From positions 1-62,991 of the forward strand of contig NZ_VYKI01000007.1 of NCBI RefSeq assembly GCF_008710035.1: DNA of 62,991 bases. The letters run 5' to 3'. Position numbers and translations under genes: made by a program. The DNA is from Stenotrophomonas cyclobalanopsidis. GTDB lineage: Bacteria; Pseudomonadota; Gammaproteobacteria; Xanthomonadales; Xanthomonadaceae. Within the stretch, counting starts at the first letter, position 1. Every line of letters begins with the position of its first letter. This document shows, piece by piece, positions 15,286 through 24,944 of this stretch. The notes under the pieces were generated by a model that worked only from the letters and a program-made list of their open reading frames with translations, had not been told where the DNA came from and did no database searches.

Positions 15286-17231
15286 GAAGTAGCTCCGGAA
15301 GTCGGGCGCTGCCTGCGCAGGTCCCGCAATAATGGGGCGAGCTCGGTACGAGTGCCAGCGTAGCGCGCTTCGACGAAACGCTGGCTGAGTGCAATGAGGG
15401 CAGGGTCGGGGCGCTGGGCATGGACCCGCTGGGCCCAGGCCAGGGCGGGTTCGTGCGGCTCGCGGGCCAGCCCCAGCCGTGCGTAGCGGCGGCCCAGCCG
15501 GTGCCAGGCGCGCAGCAGCGGGTCGCGCTCGCGTTCGCCACGGGCCAGCAGCCAGGCCATCCAGCCCATCGCCAGCAGGGCGGCGGCCACGAAACCGGCC
15601 AGCAGCTGGCCGGGCTTCAGCTCATCCAGGCCCAGCGGCTGCAGCAGCTGCTGCTGGCGGCGCGCGTCGAAGGACAGCACCAGGTCGTTCCAGCCACGGC
15701 GCAGCCAATCGCCGATCTGCCCGGCCTGCAGCCAGCGCTGCTGCAGGTCGAGGTCGGCGCCGGCCGGCAGCCGGTCTTCCAGCGTGTCGAGGATGCGCTC
15801 GGGCGCCACTGCCGCGGTCGGGTCCACCCGCACCCAGCCACGCTGGGGCAGCCAGACCTCGGTCCAGGCGTGGGCGTCCATGCGCCGCACCACCCAGTAG
15901 TCGCCCAGCCGGTTGCGGGTGCCGCCGGCAAAGCCGGTCACCACGCGGGCTGGGATGCCGGCATTGCGCATTAGAACAACGAAGGCCGAACTGAAGTGCT
16001 GGCAGAAGCCGGCCTTGTAGTCGAACAGGAACGCGTCCACCGGGTCGCGCCCGGCCGCTGGGGTGTCCAGCGTGTAGGAGAAATCCGCGGTGATCCAGTC
16101 CAGGGCGCGGCGGACAACGGCGGCATCGTCGTCGCCGGCTTCCTGCCGCCATTGCCGGGCCAGCGCTGCCGTGCGCGGGTTGAAGTTGGCCGGCAGCTGC
16201 AGCGCCGCACGCTGCTGGTAGGGCGACAGCTCGGCATCGAAGCGCGTCGCCGGTGCCGAGTGCAGGCGCCAGCGGGTCAGTGCGGCGAGCGGGCGCTGGC
16301 TGGCCAGGCTCATCTCAGCGTTGAGCGCGGTGCCTTCCGGGGCAGCGGTGGGCAGGTCCAGCGCCACCAGCAGGCGGCGGTCGGTGGGCTCGTAGTCGAT
16401 CTGGTAGTCCCAGCCCGGGCCTTCGTGGGTCACCTGCGCCGGCCGGCGGTAGTCGATGTTGCGGTCACGCGTCCAGACGTGGCCATCGAAGCGGGTCAGC
16501 ACCGGCCCGCGCCAGTAGCGCTGCTCCGGCTGCGGCACGGGGCCGAAGAACTGCACGCGCAGTGCCGGGGTGTCATCGGCCATCAGGTCCAGCCACTTGT
16601 CCGGCTCCATCGAGTCGGACAGGCCGGGGGTGCCGACCGCGCGTTCGGGCACGCCCCACAGCGGCGAGGACAACCGCGGGAACAGCCAGAAGCAGGCCAG
16701 GGCCAGGGGCAGGCCGATCAGCAGCAGGCGGCCGACGCCGCGCAGCTGGCCGGGCAGCGGCAGCGCCGCGCTGCGACCTTCGTTGTGGGCCAGCCGCTGC
16801 AGGGCGAGCAGGCTGCTGATGCCGGCCAGCGCGGCCAGCAGCGTGGTCAGGGGCCCCTGGTCGAGCAGGAAGGCGGCAAACGGCGCGAACAGGGCGAAGC
16901 CGAGCAGGCTGCGTGCATCACGCACGCTGCGCAGTTCGCTGGATTTGATCGCCAGCATCGCTGCCAGCAATGCACAGCCGGTGTCGCGCCCCGGCCGCAC
17001 CGCGCCCATCTGCCAGACGATGGCACCCAGCATGGCCAGGACCAGCAGCAGGCGCACCGGCATCGGCAGTACGCCTCGCAGCGACAGCGCAGCGGTGGCC
17101 ACGCCCGCCACCGCGATCAGTGCCGCAAGCGGCCCGGGCAGCAGCAGCAGCAGCGGCAGCAGTGCCAGCGCAGCGCTGGCCAAGGTCCAGTTGCGCGCGT
17201 TGCGGTCCAGCAGGAGAGCGGGCTCAGTCAT
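15282..17231 (-). CDS. TgpA-like membrane transglutaminase (DUF3488/DUF4129 type)
   Basis: A 649-residue inner membrane protein. The first 200 residues hold five to six hydrophobic helices (DUF3488). The periplasmic transglutaminase-like domain has the Cys-His-Asp triad: Cys in KAGFCQHFSSAF (about residue 409), His in MDAHAWTEVWL, Asp in VRVDPT. A further membrane helix near 560 and a C-terminal cytoplasmic part follow. Pseudomonas TgpA is an essential protein of this family. The gene overlaps the DUF58 gene by 8 bp and slp by 4 bp, in the conserved MoxR-DUF58-transglutaminase arrangement. Confidence 0.9.
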   Translation of the reverse strand: MTEPALLLDRNARNWTLASAALALLPLLLLLPGPLAALIAVAGVATAALSLRGVLPMPVRLLLVLAMLGAIVWQMGAVRPGRDTGCALLAAMLAIKSSELRSVRDARSLLGFALFAPFAAFLLDQGPLTTLLAALAGISSLLALQRLAHNEGRSAALPLPGQLRGVGRLLLIGLPLALACFWLFPRLSSPLWGVPERAVGTPGLSDSMEPDKWLDLMADDTPALRVQFFGPVPQPEQRYWRGPVLTRFDGHVWTRDRNIDYRRPAQVTHEGPGWDYQIDYEPTDRRLLVALDLPTAAPEGTALNAEMSLASQRPLAALTRWRLHSAPATRFDAELSPYQQRAALQLPANFNPRTAALARQWRQEAGDDDAAVVRRALDWITADFSYTLDTPAAGRDPVDAFLFDYKAGFCQHFSSAFVVLMRNAGIPARVVTGFAGGTRNRLGDYWVVRRMDAHAWTEVWLPQRGWVRVDPTAAVAPERILDTLEDRLPAGADLDLQQRWLQAGQIGDWLRRGWNDLVLSFDARRQQQLLQPLGLDELKPGQLLAGFVAAALLAMGWMAWLLARGERERDPLLRAWHRLGRRYARLGLAREPHEPALAWAQRVHAQRPDPALIALSQRFVEARYAGTRTELAPLLRDLRRQRPTSGATS

Positions 17232-18168
17232 GGGGCATCAGCGCCAGTGCGCGCAGGCACGCATGATGGTGGCTCGCGCCCTGGCCGGGGCCGAGCGCGG
17301 GCTGCGAGGGCAGCAGCAGCGTGTAGCGCCGGCCTTCGCGTTCGGCGCTGTCGACCCAGCGCGCCAGGCGCGAGATGCGCGCTTCCGTCGGCAGGGTGGA
17401 GAGCGCGCGCCAATCCAGCACCACTTCGATGCCGACCGGTTTTTCATACTCGCGCACCAGCAGCGTGTCGCGTCGTGCCGAATGCTTCCAGGCGATGCTG
17501 CGCGGCGGGTCGCCTGCGCGGTAAGGGCGCAGCTGGTGCAGCTCCTCGCCGCTGGCGTGGGCGCGGGTGTGCAGCAGGTCGCTGCCCTGTTCGGGCAATG
17601 ACGGTGCCAGGGCCTCGGCCACCGGGTGCACCAGCAGCGGTTGTTCCGGCCACACCCAGGACCACGCACGCACCAGGCCCAGCGGCTGGGTGCTGGACAG
17701 GCGGATGCGCGGCAGGTCGAGCCAGCCGCGCCGCTCGGTCGGCACGTCCAGTTCCACTTCACCACGGCCCTGTGCTGGCAGGTCGGTCCAGGCCTGGCTG
17801 TCGCCAACCTGCAGTTCCAGGCCGTGGCGCGGCCGCGGGTCGCGCAGCGACAGGTCGATGCGCAGGCGCAGCGGCTGGCCCGCCGGCACCGGTTCGGCCG
17901 AGATGGCGTCGATCTGCACGCCCGACAGCTGCAGGTGGGCGGCGATGGCGCTGGCGATGGCGGCCGCCGCCAGCAGCAGGGCCAGCAGCAGGGCCGGGTT
18001 GTTGTTGTAGTTCAGCGCGCCCAGCAGCATCGCCGACAGCAGCAGGGCCACGAACAGGCCGAAGCGCGTGGGCAGCACGTAGATGCGCCGGCGGTCGAGC
18101 CGCTGCGGCAACGCTTCGGGCATGCGCGGACGCGCCAGGCGAAGCAGGCGTGAGCCGCGTGCGGGCAT
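17224..18168 (-). CDS. DUF58 domain-containing protein
   Basis: A 314-residue protein with two N-terminal membrane helices (about 30-75) and the DUF58 signature [19 protein letters not shown] near residues 210-230, followed by a VWA-like region with VVLDWR. The family is nearly always encoded beside MoxR ATPases and is thought to be a partner or client. Start: ATG at 18168 was chosen; a TTG at 18174 overlapping the moxR stop (TTGA) is also possible and would add two residues. Confidence 0.88.
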   Translation of the reverse strand: MPARGSRLLRLARPRMPEALPQRLDRRRIYVLPTRFGLFVALLLSAMLLGALNYNNNPALLLALLLAAAAIASAIAAHLQLSGVQIDAISAEPVPAGQPLRLRIDLSLRDPRPRHGLELQVGDSQAWTDLPAQGRGEVELDVPTERRGWLDLPRIRLSSTQPLGLVRAWSWVWPEQPLLVHPVAEALAPSLPEQGSDLLHTRAHASGEELHQLRPYRAGDPPRSIAWKHSARRDTLLVREYEKPVGIEVVLDWRALSTLPTEARISRLARWVDSAEREGRRYTLLLPSQPALGPGQGASHHHACLRALALMPHD

Positions 18169-18170
18169 CC

Positions 18171-19124
<954 letters not shown>

Positions 19125-19168
19125 GTTCGTCTCACGTTCGGGAACCATTCGATTCTATCCATAGAGCA

Positions 19169-21007
19169 ATGCAGGGCGAACAGCGCGCACGTACGATTTT
19201 TCTCTGGTTATGGACGCTGGTCACAGCGGCCAAGCTGCTTGTGGCCGCGCGTCTGCCCCTGTTCGTGGACGAAGCGTTCTATTGGCAGGAAGGCCAGCAC
19301 CTGGCGGCGGCGTACTCCGACCTGCCGGGATTGACCGCGTGGCTGGCGCGCCTGGGCGTGGAAATCGGCGGCCAGCACGTGCTGGCGCTGCGTCTTCCGT
19401 TCCTGGCCATCGGCGCGCTGCTGCCGTTGCTGGTCGCGCGCGTCGCCACGCGCTGGTTCGGCAACGTGGCCGGCTGGCAGGCAGGCAGCCTGACCCTGCT
19501 GATGCCGTTGTCGGCCACGCTGGGCCTGCTGGCCGTGCCGGATGTGCCGATGGCACTGGCCGCGGTGCTGTGCCTGGATGCTGGTGCACGCCTGCTGCGC
19601 AGCGTCGATGCGTCGTCCGCGATCAAGCTGGGCCTGGGCCTGCTGATCGGTGCACTCAGCCACTACCGCTTCATTGGTGTGATCGGCGTCGGCTTCATCG
19701 CGTTGCTGGTATTGCCGCAGGGGCGGCGCATGCTGGCCGATCCGCGGGTGTGGGTGGCGCTGGCGGTGGGCGTGCTGGCCTGGTTGCCGCTGCTGGCATG
19801 GAATGCCGACAACCATGATGCCGGCCTGAAATTCCAGGTGGTCGAGCGCCATCCCTGGGCGTTTGAATGGCGCGGGATGTGGTTCCTGGTCATCCAGCCG
19901 ATGCTGGTCACGCCCATCCTGTGCATCGCGATGTGGAAGGTGGCGCTGGCCGGTACGCGCAGCGGCGGCGGCGCGCGCACGCAGTGGCGCTACTTCGGCC
20001 TGGTCGGTGGCGTCTCAACGCTGAGCATCTTCCTGCTGGGCTTCTTCACCGATGTCGAGCGCATCAGCTTCCACTGGCCGCTGCCGGGCTACCTGGCGCT
20101 GCTGGTGGCGGTGCCGGTGGTGCTCAACGGCTGGCCGCGCTGGCTGCGCCGCACCGGCTGGTGGCTGGCCGGCATCGGCATGACACTGGCTTTTGGCTAT
20201 TACCTGATGGCGTCGACGCCGTCGCTGCGCGAACAGCTGGCCGGTGACAAGTACTACCCGCGCAACTTCGCCGGCTGGGAGCCGCTGGCGGCCGCCGTGC
20301 GCGACGAACTGCAGCAGATGCCGGAAGGCACGCGCGTGCTGGCCGGCAACTTCAAGGTGGGTGCCGAGCTCGGCTTCCAGCTCGGCGACGGCAACATCAC
20401 GGTGCTGCCGCATCCGCTCAACGACAAGCACGGGCGCACCGCGCAGCTGGCACAGTGGGGACAGGTGCACGAGGGCGAGCGCAGCGGACCGATGCTGCTG
20501 GTGCTGTCGCCCAGCGACCAGCGTTTCCGCGACCTGGTGCCGCGCTACCACGCGGTGTGCGCGCAGGTGGGGCCACTGCCGCCGCCGAAGGTGGTCAGCA
20601 ACGATCATGGTTTCCAGCGCTTCCTGTTGTTCCGCCTGCCTGCGCAGCGCGTTGAAGGCGAGTGCGTGACGCCGGCCGTCGCCTATCTTGATTCGCCAGG
20701 CAATGGCGAAGCGGTGTCGGGCACGCTGGCGGTGAAGGGCTGGGCGTTCAAGGACGGCATCGGCCTGGCACGCGTGGAAGTGCTGGTGGACGGCAAGCCG
20801 GTGGGCGACGCGCAGTACGGTCGCGAGCTCGACATCCGCCCGTTGTGGCCGATGTCCAATGATCCGCAGCACCCGGATGCCGGCTTTGATGCCAGCGTGG
20901 ATACGCAGGCGCTGTCACCCGGCCGGCATTGGCTGGGCCTGCGGCTGCATGGCCGCGATGGCAGTGTGGAAGACTGGCAGGAGCAGCCGTTCGAAGTGGA
21001 GCGGTAA
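19169..21007 (+). CDS. Glycosyltransferase family 39 (ArnT-like) with C-terminal beta-sandwich-like domain
   Basis: A 612-residue inner membrane protein. The N-terminal two thirds contain about ten hydrophobic helices and the catalytic acidic motif VDEAFYWQEG after helix 1, as in polyprenyl-phosphate-sugar-dependent transferases such as ArnT and PMT enzymes. The last 120 residues (from about VAYLDSPGNGEAVSG) look like an extracytoplasmic beta-sandwich, with VKGWAFKDGIGLARVEVLVDG in part and a final W-rich strand. That fusion is not part of ArnT itself. The acceptor (lipid A, glycan or protein) is unknown. ATG at 19169 was chosen because membrane helix 1 follows directly; the longer frame overlaps the moxR region. 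Confidence 0.82.
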   Translation: MQGEQRARTIFLWLWTLVTAAKLLVAARLPLFVDEAFYWQEGQHLAAAYSDLPGLTAWLARLGVEIGGQHVLALRLPFLAIGALLPLLVARVATRWFGNVAGWQAGSLTLLMPLSATLGLLAVPDVPMALAAVLCLDAGARLLRSVDASSAIKLGLGLLIGALSHYRFIGVIGVGFIALLVLPQGRRMLADPRVWVALAVGVLAWLPLLAWNADNHDAGLKFQVVERHPWAFEWRGMWFLVIQPMLVTPILCIAMWKVALAGTRSGGGARTQWRYFGLVGGVSTLSIFLLGFFTDVERISFHWPLPGYLALLVAVPVVLNGWPRWLRRTGWWLAGIGMTLAFGYYLMASTPSLREQLAGDKYYPRNFAGWEPLAAAVRDELQQMPEGTRVLAGNFKVGAELGFQLGDGNITVLPHPLNDKHGRTAQLAQWGQVHEGERSGPMLLVLSPSDQRFRDLVPRYHAVCAQVGPLPPPKVVSNDHGFQRFLLFRLPAQRVEGECVTPAVAYLDSPGNGEAVSGTLAVKGWAFKDGIGLARVEVLVDGKPVGDAQYGRELDIRPLWPMSNDPQHPDAGFDASVDTQALSPGRHWLGLRLHGRDGSVEDWQEQPFEVER

Positions 21008-21013
21008 GCCCTT

Positions 21014-21108
21014 GTAAAGCCGAGCCTATGCTCGGCTGGCTGTGAGAGGCAGCCGAGCATGGGCTCGGCTCTACACAGCAGAAGCAGTCGAGCATGGCTC
21101 GACTCTAC
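21014..21108. repeat. Cluster of GTAG-type REP palindromes
   Basis: Three palindromes: an imperfect one starting GTAAAGCCGAGC at 21014, an inverted partner ending CTAC at 21074, and a GAGTCGAGC-type copy ending CTAC at 21108. They fill the gap between the convergent GT39 and Maf genes. Confidence 0.75.
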
Positions 21109-21121
21109 AAAAGCCGGTGGC

Positions 21122-21694
21122 CTACGGCACTGCGAACCCGGCCCGGCGCAGCAGCGCACACAGGGCGATCAGCGGCAGGCCGATCAGGGCAGTGGGGTCG
21201 CGGTTGTCGATGGCCTCGAACAGGCTGATGCCCAGGCCCTCGCACTTGAAGCTGCCGGCGCAGTCCAGCGGCTGCTCGGCGGCCACGTAGCGCGCAATCT
21301 CCTGCGCCTGCAGCGGACGGAAGCGCACTTCGGTCAGATCCATGGCCGCGAACGATTCTCCATCGCGCGTGAGACTGATCGCGGTATGGAAACGCACCGT
21401 CTGCCCGGCCATCGCCGCCAGCTGGGCGCAGGCGGCCTCGACCGTGCCCGGCTTGCCCAGCGGCTGGCCGTTCAGGTCCGCCATCTGGTCCGAGCCGATC
21501 ACCCAGGCGCCGGGGTGGCGCGCGGCGACCTTGGCGGCCTTCGCAGCCGCCAGTCTCCCGGCCAGGGCCAGCGGGGCTTCGCCGGCCTGCGGGGTCTCGT
21601 CCACGGCCGGGCTTGCGCAGTCGAAGGACAGGCCGAGTCGCTGCAGCAGCTCGCGCCGGTAGCGGGAGGTGGAGGCCAGAAGCAGGGCAGGCAT
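21122..21694 (-). CDS. yceF: Maf-family nucleoside triphosphate pyrophosphatase (YceF type, m7GTP)
   Basis: House-cleaning enzyme that hydrolyses modified NTPs to monophosphates. The 190-residue protein shows the Maf N-terminal motif LLASTSRYRRELL, the segment VIGSDQ and the C-terminal KCEGLG region. The YceF-type LASTSxYRxELL reading, together with divergence from yceD-rpmF as in E. coli, favours the 7-methyl-GTP-specific subfamily over YhdE. ATG at 21694 is fixed by the motif beginning at residue 2. Confidence 0.9.
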   Translation of the reverse strand: MPALLLASTSRYRRELLQRLGLSFDCASPAVDETPQAGEAPLALAGRLAAAKAAKVAARHPGAWVIGSDQMADLNGQPLGKPGTVEAACAQLAAMAGQTVRFHTAISLTRDGESFAAMDLTEVRFRPLQAQEIARYVAAEQPLDCAGSFKCEGLGISLFEAIDNRDPTALIGLPLIALCALLRRAGFAVP

Positions 21695-21808
21695 GCGACA
21701 ATTCCGGGGCAGGGCGCGGCAGTCTGGCCCGGCATCGGCGCTGCCAGCAAGCCCCTGTATGGCGGGCATTTGACAGCAGCGGTCCCGATCCTTAGTATTC
21801 AGCGGCTT

Positions 21809-22318
21809 ATGTCCGCGAACGTGCCCGAAACGCTGGATGCTTGGCGGATGGTCGTAGCGCGAAGGCGCTTCGACGGCCAGGTCTCCTTGGCTGATTTGAC
21901 TCGCCTGCAAGGGCTGGTCGCCGATACCGACGGTGAGTGCAATTACTCGCTTGAATTCGGTCGCGACGACGTCTTGCGGGTATCCTATGTGGAATTGACC
22001 ATCGATACCGCGTTGCCGCTGACCTGTCAGCGCAGCATGCAGCGATTCCTGTTGCCGGTGAAGATGACCCAGAGGCTTGGCCTGATCCGCGACGAGGACG
22101 AGGAATCGTCCCTGCCCGAGGAATACGAGGCGTTGCTGGTGCCGGAAGATGGGCAGCTGCGGCCGCTGGACCTGGTCGAAGATGAATTGGTGCTGGCGGT
22201 ACCCGTGGTACCGCTGTCGCCGGACGGTGAGGCAGTCAACAGGGACTGGGCGCCGACCGAAGAAGAAACGAAGCAGGCCAATCCGTTTGCGGCGTTGGCG
22301 GCACTGAAGAAAGAGTAA
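21809..22318 (+). CDS. yceD: YceD (DUF177) family protein
   Basis: A 169-residue protein of the YceD/DUF177 family, which almost always precedes rpmF and may act in 23S rRNA maturation or ribosome assembly. Visible are the C-rich-poor core with [18 protein letters not shown] with the typical CQR, and the acidic C-terminal half ([14 protein letters not shown]). It is divergent from yceF and 116 bp upstream of rpmF, the conserved order yceF / yceD-rpmF-fabH. Exact biochemical role is not established. Confidence 0.88.
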   Translation: MSANVPETLDAWRMVVARRRFDGQVSLADLTRLQGLVADTDGECNYSLEFGRDDVLRVSYVELTIDTALPLTCQRSMQRFLLPVKMTQRLGLIRDEDEESSLPEEYEALLVPEDGQLRPLDLVEDELVLAVPVVPLSPDGEAVNRDWAPTEEETKQANPFAALAALKKE

Positions 22319-22434
22319 AAGCATTAGCAGCCGGATTGTCGTCGGCGGCTGCGGCGAAAGCGAAAGTGTGCTGGGCGCTGGCGTCCTGCGCGACGATACG
22401 ACGAAGCAAATCGAACCGAGTTTGGAGCAATCCC

Positions 22435-22629
22435 ATGGCTGTCCAGAAATCCCGTGTCACCCCGTCCCGCCGCGGTATGCGCCGTGCGCATGACGCCCTG
22501 AGCGCCAAGCAGCTGTCGACCGACCCGACCACCGGCGAAGTGCACCTGCGTCACCACATCACTGCTGACGGTTTCTACCGCGGCAAGAAGGTCATCCAGA
22601 CCAAGACCTCGGCCGTCGAAGAAGATTGA
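22435..22629 (+). CDS. rpmF: 50S ribosomal protein L32
   Basis: A 64-residue large-subunit protein beginning [17 protein letters not shown] with the typical basic N-terminus and the [21 protein letters not shown] block in part. It lacks the zinc-binding cysteines of the C+ form. It is followed by a strong rho-independent terminator, which partly separates it from fabH. Confidence 0.97.
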   Translation: MAVQKSRVTPSRRGMRRAHDALSAKQLSTDPTTGEVHLRHHITADGFYRGKKVIQTKTSAVEED

Positions 22630-22637
22630 TGTGCCGG

Positions 22638-22668
22638 AAGGCCGCTGCCCCAGGGCAGCGGCCTTTGC
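22638..22668 (+). terminator. Rho-independent terminator after rpmF
   Basis: A 13-bp stem AAGGCCGCTGCCC / GGGCAGCGGCCTT with a CA loop followed by TTGCCTTCTTCC. It may lower read-through from rpmF into fabH. Confidence 0.75.
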
Positions 22669-22719
22669 CTTCTTCCCCGGGCATGCCGGTGATCGGCAGC
22701 CTGCGCAACAGGAAACGTG

Positions 22720-23700
22720 ATGAGCAAGCGGATCTACTCGAGGATCGCGGGCACCGGTAGCTATTTGCCGGAAAAAGTCCTGACCAACGCCGACCTGGAA
22801 AAAATGGTCGAAACCTCGGACGAGTGGATCCAGTCGCGTACCGGTATTCGTGAACGGCACATCGCGGCCGAAGGCGAAACCACCAGCGACCTCGGCTACC
22901 ACGCCGCGGTGCGTGCGCTTGAAGCGGCCGGCATCGACGCTTCCCAGCTCGACATGATCGTGGTCGGTACGACCACCCCTGACCTTATTTTCCCGTCCAC
23001 CGCGTGCCTGATCCAGGCCAAGCTCGGTGCGTCGGGCTGCCCCGCCTTCGACGTCAACGCGGCCTGCTCGGGCTTCGTGTTCGCGCTCAGCGTGGCCGAC
23101 AAGTTCATCCGTTCCGGTGATGCCCGCTACGTGCTGGTCATCGGCGCTGAAACGCTGACCCGCATCGTCGACTGGGAAGACCGCACGACCTGCGTGCTGT
23201 TCGGCGACGGTGCCGGCGCGGTCGTGCTCAAGGCCGACGAAGAAACCGGCATCCTCAGCACCCACCTGCATTCCGATGGCAGCAAGAAAGAGCTGCTGTG
23301 GAACCCGGTCGGCGTGTCGGTTGGTTTCAAGGATGGCAGCGGCAACGGCGGCGGCACCATCAACATGAAGGGCAACGACGTGTTCAAGTACGCCGTCAAG
23401 GCGCTGGACTCGGTCGTGGACGAAACCCTGGAGGCCAACGGCTTGGGCAAGTCCGACCTGGATTGGCTGATTCCGCACCAGGCCAACCTGCGCATCATCG
23501 AAGCCACCGCCAAGCGGCTGGACATGTCGATGGACCAGGTGGTGGTCACCGTCGACCGCCACGGCAACACCTCCTCCGGCTCGGTGCCGCTGGCGCTGGA
23601 CGCCGCGGTGCGTTCGGGCAAGGTCGAGCGTGGCCAGCTGCTGCTGCTGGAAGCCTTCGGTGGCGGCTTCACGTGGGGTTCGGCCCTGCTGCGCTATTGA
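22720..23700 (+). CDS. fabH: 3-oxoacyl-ACP synthase III
   Basis: Condenses acetyl-CoA (or another short acyl-CoA) with malonyl-ACP to start fatty-acid chains. The 326-residue thiolase-fold enzyme has active-site Cys116 in NAACSGF, His in IPHQANLRI and Asn in [12 protein letters not shown] at 22720 is used; a GTG three bases upstream (22717) would add one residue. First fatty-acid gene of the fabH...fabF cluster. Confidence 0.95.
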   Translation: MSKRIYSRIAGTGSYLPEKVLTNADLEKMVETSDEWIQSRTGIRERHIAAEGETTSDLGYHAAVRALEAAGIDASQLDMIVVGTTTPDLIFPSTACLIQAKLGASGCPAFDVNAACSGFVFALSVADKFIRSGDARYVLVIGAETLTRIVDWEDRTTCVLFGDGAGAVVLKADEETGILSTHLHSDGSKKELLWNPVGVSVGFKDGSGNGGGTINMKGNDVFKYAVKALDSVVDETLEANGLGKSDLDWLIPHQANLRIIEATAKRLDMSMDQVVVTVDRHGNTSSGSVPLALDAAVRSGKVERGQLLLLEAFGGGFTWGSALLRY

Positions 23701-23773
23701 TAGCGCAGTTACGACAACGTGAAGTCTGTCGTTGCGGCCCCTCTGGGGCCGTAACGCGTTCAGGAGATCTGTC

Positions 23774-24556
23774 ATGGTTGAGCCCATCGTCATCGAAGGG
23801 CAGCGCGCCTGGCTGAAGCAGTACGGCAAGGGAAGCCGCGCATTCGCCTTGGGCCTGCTCAATTTCATTGCCCGCCGCTTCCACCTCGATGCCCTGCGTC
23901 CGCCGCCGCACCGCGGAGGAGATGCCGCGTGCAGGACCGAGGCGCGCCGCCTCGGCGAGCTGCATGCGCAGGGCGTGAACGTGCCCGAGGTGATCGGCAG
24001 CGGCCACGCCGCGCTGGTGATCGGCGACAATGGTGGATCCTTCAATACCTGCCTGCGCGAAGCCGATGACGCCGGTCGTGACCGGCTGGTGGCCGCCGCG
24101 ATGAAGGCCCTCGCCGAAGCCCATGGCCGTGGCGCCTATTTCGGCCAGCCGGTGCCACGCAACCTCACCTGGGACGGCCAGAACGTGGGCTTCATCGATT
24201 TCGAGGAAGACCCGCTGGAAGTGATGGACCTGGCCGAGGCGCAGGCGCGCGACTGGCTGATGTTCGGCTATGGCGTGGCCAAGTATTACGCCGACCGCCC
24301 GCAGCACCTGCAGGCGATGATGGCCGAGGCCATGGATGGTGTGCAGGCGCCGGTACGCGCGCACGTTCATTCGGTCAGTGGGCGGCTGCAGGGCCTGGCC
24401 CGCGTCTGCATGAAGCTGGGCCGCTCGGCGCGCGCGCTGGCGCAATCGATCTTCATCACCCATGGCGCCACCACGCTGGGCCTGATCATGGTGGTGGGGC
24501 TGTGCGTGGACTGGTTCGCCGATGGCGAGCTCGACATCCTGCAGCTGTTCTGCTGA
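23774..24556 (+). CDS. Kinase-fold protein of the Kdo kinase/RIO-Bud32-like group, catalytic Asp replaced
   Basis: A 260-residue protein between fabH and fabD. It resembles lipopolysaccharide-kinase or Bud32-like folds: an N-terminal lobe with WLKQYGKG, an E in TEARRL, and a C-lobe whose catalytic loop aligns with HADLNAHN of kdkA in the same window. Here that loop reads FGQPVPRN (123-130): Asn130 and the metal-binding D142 in FIDFEED are kept, but the aspartate position is Gln125 and the histidine is Phe123. It could be a pseudokinase or use another residue. A hydrophobic helix occupies about 232-250, so it may be membrane-attached. ATG at 23774 is preceded by AGGAG. Function unknown; a role in lipid or envelope metabolism is inference from its place. 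Confidence 0.7.
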   Translation: MVEPIVIEGQRAWLKQYGKGSRAFALGLLNFIARRFHLDALRPPPHRGGDAACRTEARRLGELHAQGVNVPEVIGSGHAALVIGDNGGSFNTCLREADDAGRDRLVAAAMKALAEAHGRGAYFGQPVPRNLTWDGQNVGFIDFEEDPLEVMDLAEAQARDWLMFGYGVAKYYADRPQHLQAMMAEAMDGVQAPVRAHVHSVSGRLQGLARVCMKLGRSARALAQSIFITHGATTLGLIMVVGLCVDWFADGELDILQLFC

Positions 24557-24562
24557 TCGCAT

Positions 24563-24847
24563 CCGCCGGGCATGGCCCGGCGCTACCCGAACCGTCCGCC
24601 GGGCATGGCCCGGCGCTACCCGAACCGTCCGCCGGGCATGGCCCGGCGCTACCCGAACCGTTCGCCGGGCATGGCCCGGCGCTACCCGAACCGTTCGCCG
24701 GGCGTGGTCCGGCGCTACCCGAACCGTTCGCCGGGCGTGGTCCGGCGCTACCCGAACCGTTCGCCGGGCATGGCCCGGCGCTACCCGGACCGTTCGCCGG
24801 GCATGGCCCGGCGCTACCCGAACCGTCCGCCGGGCATGGCCCGGCGG
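24563..24847. repeat. 33-bp tandem repeat (about 8.7 copies) derived from a GTAG-type palindrome
   Basis: Nine successive units with a 33-bp period begin at 24563, 24596 and so on to 24827; the last is truncated. Each contains the palindrome CCGCCGGGCATGGCCCGGC followed by GCTACCCGAACCG. Single-base variants (CCG/TCG and CATGGCC/CGTGGTC) distinguish the copies, so the array has both expanded and drifted. It fills the space before fabD. Because 33 is divisible by three, all frames stay open and produce spurious 11-residue repeat proteins. Confidence 0.92.
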
Positions 24848-24944
24848 GTCGGGGTCCATACGCCCTGCATACGCGCACGTACAGACGACACGAGGGATTC
24901 GCCCTTATCATGGCCCGCTTCGATTGCAACAAGCGGATGACCGC

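Noticed and set aside
24563..24847. CRISPR array
   Set aside because: The 33-bp units follow each other without unique spacers, and no cas gene is present. The same holds for the 200-bp array.
24522..24944. Frames through the 33-bp array with 11-residue repeats (MARRYPNRPPG type)
   Set aside because: All frames are open because 33 is divisible by three. They are products of the REP expansion; fabD starts at the GTG after the array.
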